Assembly (NCBI GenBank): GCA_017501025.1
Contig: JAFVXS010000186.1
Span: 1 to 7,654, forward strand
Origin: Alistipes sp.
GTDB taxonomy: Bacteria > Bacteroidota > Bacteroidia > Bacteroidales > Rikenellaceae
Direction: 5' to 3'
DNA: 7,654 nucleotides
This document shows, piece by piece, positions 5,801-7,654 of the stretch (within the stretch, counting starts at the first letter, position 1; every line of letters begins with the position of its first letter). Under the pieces are notes generated by a model. It had not been told where the DNA came from. It ran no database searches and saw nothing but the letters and a program-made list of their open reading frames with translations. Position numbers and translations under genes: made by a program.

Positions 5801-6895
5801 ATGAAGATTACCCCTTTCACACACCATCACATAGCCGCAGGTGCCAAGATGGCAGAGTTTGCAGGCTACAATATGCCTATCGAATTTTCGGGCATCAACG
5901 ACGAGCACGCCACCGTCCGTCAGGGTTGCGGTGTATTCGATGTCAGCCATATGGGCGAGATTTGGGTTAAGGGCGAAAAGGCTCTCGAACTGTTGCAACG
6001 TATCGTCACAAACGACGTATCGAAACTCTACGACGGCAAGGTGCAGTACGCTGCAATGCCTAATGGCAGGGGCGGTATCGTGGATGATGTATTGGTATAT
6101 CGCTTTTCTGCGACCAAATATATGTTGTGTGTGAATGCGGCCAATGTCGATAAGGATTGGGCACATATCTGCCGAGAGGGCGAAAAATTCGGTATGCAGG
6201 TCGGCATAGAGTTGGAGAACGCCTCCGACCGCATCTGCCAACTTGCCGTACAGGGTCCATTGGCAATGAAAGTTGTCCAGAAGATGTGCAACGAGCCTGT
6301 CGAGCAGATGGAGTACTACACATTCCGCCAGATGGAGGTTGCCGGTTGCGATGCAATACTCTCGATTACGGGTTATACGGGTGCCGGTGGGTGCGAGATT
6401 TATCTCCACAATGCCGATGCAGAGCGTATGTGGGAGGCTCTTTGGGCAGCAGGTGCAGAGTTCGGACTGAAAAATATCGGTCTTGGAGCCCGCGACACAC
6501 TCCGTCTCGAAAAGGGTTTTTGTCTCTACGGCAACGATATCGACGACACCACATCGCCAATCGAGGCAGGTTTGGGTTGGATTACCAAATTTGTCGATGG
6601 CAAAGATTTTATCGACCGTGAGGTGCTTGCTGCACAGAAACGCGACGGTGTATCACGCAAGTTGGTGGGCTTTAAGATGATTGACCGAGGTATTCCTCGT
6701 CACGGATACGACGTTGCCGACGAGGCCGGCAACGTAATCGGACACGTTACATCGGGAACGATGTCGCCGACACTCAAAGTCGGTGTAGGCTTGGGCTATG
6801 TCGCAACACAATATGCGGCAGTCGGCTCGATTGTTCACATCGTCATTCGTGAGCGTCTGCTCAAAGCCGAAGTTGTAAAACTCCCATTCGTATAG
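5801..6895 (+). CDS. gcvT: Glycine cleavage system T protein (aminomethyltransferase)
   Basis: Transfers the aminomethyl carbon from lipoyl-GcvH to tetrahydrofolate, releasing ammonia and forming 5,10-methylene-THF. The 364-aa length is typical. Family marks are FDVSHMGE (46-53), the folate-site segment GGIVDDVLVYR (91-101, with the D95-D96 pair), GYTGAGGCEIY (191-201, E199), GARDTLRLEKGF (229-240), and the C-terminal barrel motif VTSGTMSPTL (316-325). This separates it from the YgfZ-like folate-binding relatives, which lack several of these. The ATG at 5801 lies in an A-rich context suited to Bacteroidota translation. The gene ends in two consecutive TAG codons (6893-6898), and rmuC starts 6 nt after the first. 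No gcvH or gcvP is in the window; they are presumably elsewhere, as is common in this phylum. Confidence 0.97.
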   Translation: MKITPFTHHHIAAGAKMAEFAGYNMPIEFSGINDEHATVRQGCGVFDVSHMGEIWVKGEKALELLQRIVTNDVSKLYDGKVQYAAMPNGRGGIVDDVLVYRFSATKYMLCVNAANVDKDWAHICREGEKFGMQVGIELENASDRICQLAVQGPLAMKVVQKMCNEPVEQMEYYTFRQMEVAGCDAILSITGYTGAGGCEIYLHNADAERMWEALWAAGAEFGLKNIGLGARDTLRLEKGFCLYGNDIDDTTSPIEAGLGWITKFVDGKDFIDREVLAAQKRDGVSRKLVGFKMIDRGIPRHGYDVADEAGNVIGHVTSGTMSPTLKVGVGLGYVATQYAAVGSIVHIVIRERLLKAEVVKLPFV

Positions 6896-6901
6896 TAGGC
6901 A

Positions 6902-7654
6902 ATGAACCTCTGGATAGTAATAATCGCCATTGCGGTTGCTGTTGTTATCGGCTCGTTGATTGGCTATGTGTTTATGCGTAGTCGCTCTACCATTGCATCA
7001 CAAGCCAAAGAGTTGGCTTTGATAACCAACGAACGCGACACACTCAAACAACAACTTGCCGAGGAGCAGTCAAAACACGACTTCGACAAGAGTTGTATGA
7101 GCAACACAATTGCCGAACATCGCACCACAATAGCCCGTCTCGAAGAGCAAATTCGCATCGAGAATGAGGCTCGTGAGTCGGTACGTCGTGAGGCAGAACT
7201 CGCTTTTCGAGATGTTGCATCGAAGATTTTGGACGAAAAGAGCAAGAGTTTCCACGAGGCAAACAACGTGCAGTTATCGCAAATTCTCGTACCATTCAAA
7301 AACGACATTGATGGGCTGCGAAAGGCTGTTATGGATTGCTACAAGGATGAGGTCAGCGAGGTAAAATCTCTGCGAGAGAGCCTCAAAATGCTTGCCGAGT
7401 TGAACCAAAACATCGGACGTGAGGCGAAGGAGCTGACAACGGCACTGCGAGGTTCGGGCAAAGTTCAGGGCGATTGGGGCGAGATGTTGCTCACGCAACT
7501 GCTCGAACGTTCGGGACTCCGTCAGGGCGAGGAGTTTTTGGTGCAGACCGAGTATAAGGGCGAAAATGGCGAACGTCTGCGTCCCGACGTGGTCTTTTTG
7601 CTGCCCGAAGAGCGTTCGATAGTCATCGACTCGAAGGTCTCGCTGACGGCATAC
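6902..7654 (+). CDS. rmuC: RmuC family DNA recombination protein, 3'-truncated
   Basis: The frame is open for 251 codons from ATG at 6902-6904 to the window edge. It begins with one N-terminal membrane anchor (about residues 4-25), then a long charged coiled coil (about 32-180), and then the start of the RmuC nuclease-like core. That core shows GSGKVQGDWGEMLL (184-197) and the PD-(D/E)xK-type elements RPD (227-229) and IDSK (242-245), just before the cut. E. coli RmuC limits inversion at short inverted repeats; the biochemical activity is not well defined. Full-length proteins are usually about 400-500 aa, so roughly half is outside the window. It starts 6 nt after the gcvT stop and is likely the fifth gene of the operon. 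Confidence 0.93.
   Translation, partial: MNLWIVIIAIAVAVVIGSLIGYVFMRSRSTIASQAKELALITNERDTLKQQLAEEQSKHDFDKSCMSNTIAEHRTTIARLEEQIRIENEARESVRREAELAFRDVASKILDEKSKSFHEANNVQLSQILVPFKNDIDGLRKAVMDCYKDEVSEVKSLRESLKMLAELNQNIGREAKELTTALRGSGKVQGDWGEMLLTQLLERSGLRQGEEFLVQTEYKGENGERLRPDVVFLLPEERSIVIDSKVSLTAY

Noticed and set aside
5663..6409. 248-codon open frame on the - strand opposite gcvT
   Set aside because: It overlaps the well-supported gcvT and the end of the GNAT-fold gene, shows no recognisable motif, and is explained as a shadow of biased codon use.

Overview
The window looks like a core chromosomal segment of a member of the Bacteroidota, most likely order Bacteroidales, possibly an Alistipes/Rikenellaceae-type genome with roughly balanced base composition. 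The pointers are a type B ribosomal protein L31 with the Bacteroidota-style ending, promoter boxes of the TAnnTTTG kind rather than TATAAT, A-rich start contexts instead of Shine-Dalgarno sequences, and a Bacteroidota-like flavour in every protein. The genus is a guess. I see no rRNA, tRNA, CRISPR array, insertion sequence, phage gene or obvious foreign island.

Layout. (1) Bases 1-215 hold the 3' end of rpmE (bL31 type B) on the + strand, followed by a strong, probably bidirectional hairpin terminator (237-284). (2) Bases 285-433 have no gene but contain short inverted repeats that may be a dispersed intergenic element. (3) On the - strand lie a small three-helix GlsB/YeaQ-type membrane protein (434-688) and, upstream of it, a Cu/Zn-type efflux permease of the SO_0444/ArsP-like class fused to a C-terminal heavy-metal (HMA) domain (799-2034). 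(4) Bases 2035-2195 form a divergent control region. A perfect 10-bp inverted repeat (2144-2153 and 2163-2172) carries a consensus -7 box on each strand, one for the efflux gene and one for ftsY. (5) From 2196 to the window end five + strand genes are packed with 3-20 nt gaps and almost certainly form one operon: ftsY, rimO, a YghO/BcerS-like GNAT-fold protein, gcvT, and rmuC, which is cut by the window edge.

The operon is mostly housekeeping: membrane targeting of ribosomes (FtsY), modification of ribosomal protein uS12 (RimO), glycine cleavage (GcvT) and genome maintenance (RmuC). The least understood member is the 418-aa GNAT-fold protein. Its family includes enzymes proposed as bacterial ceramide synthases, which fits sphingolipid-making Bacteroidales, but its substrate cannot be read from sequence.

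I do not see a clearly new multi-gene system. The best second-look items are the symmetric divergent promoter joining a metal exporter to ftsY, a possible internal start that would release the HMA domain as a free 66-aa metallochaperone, the GNAT/ceramide-synthase-like gene, and the inverted-repeat-rich spacer at 251-400.
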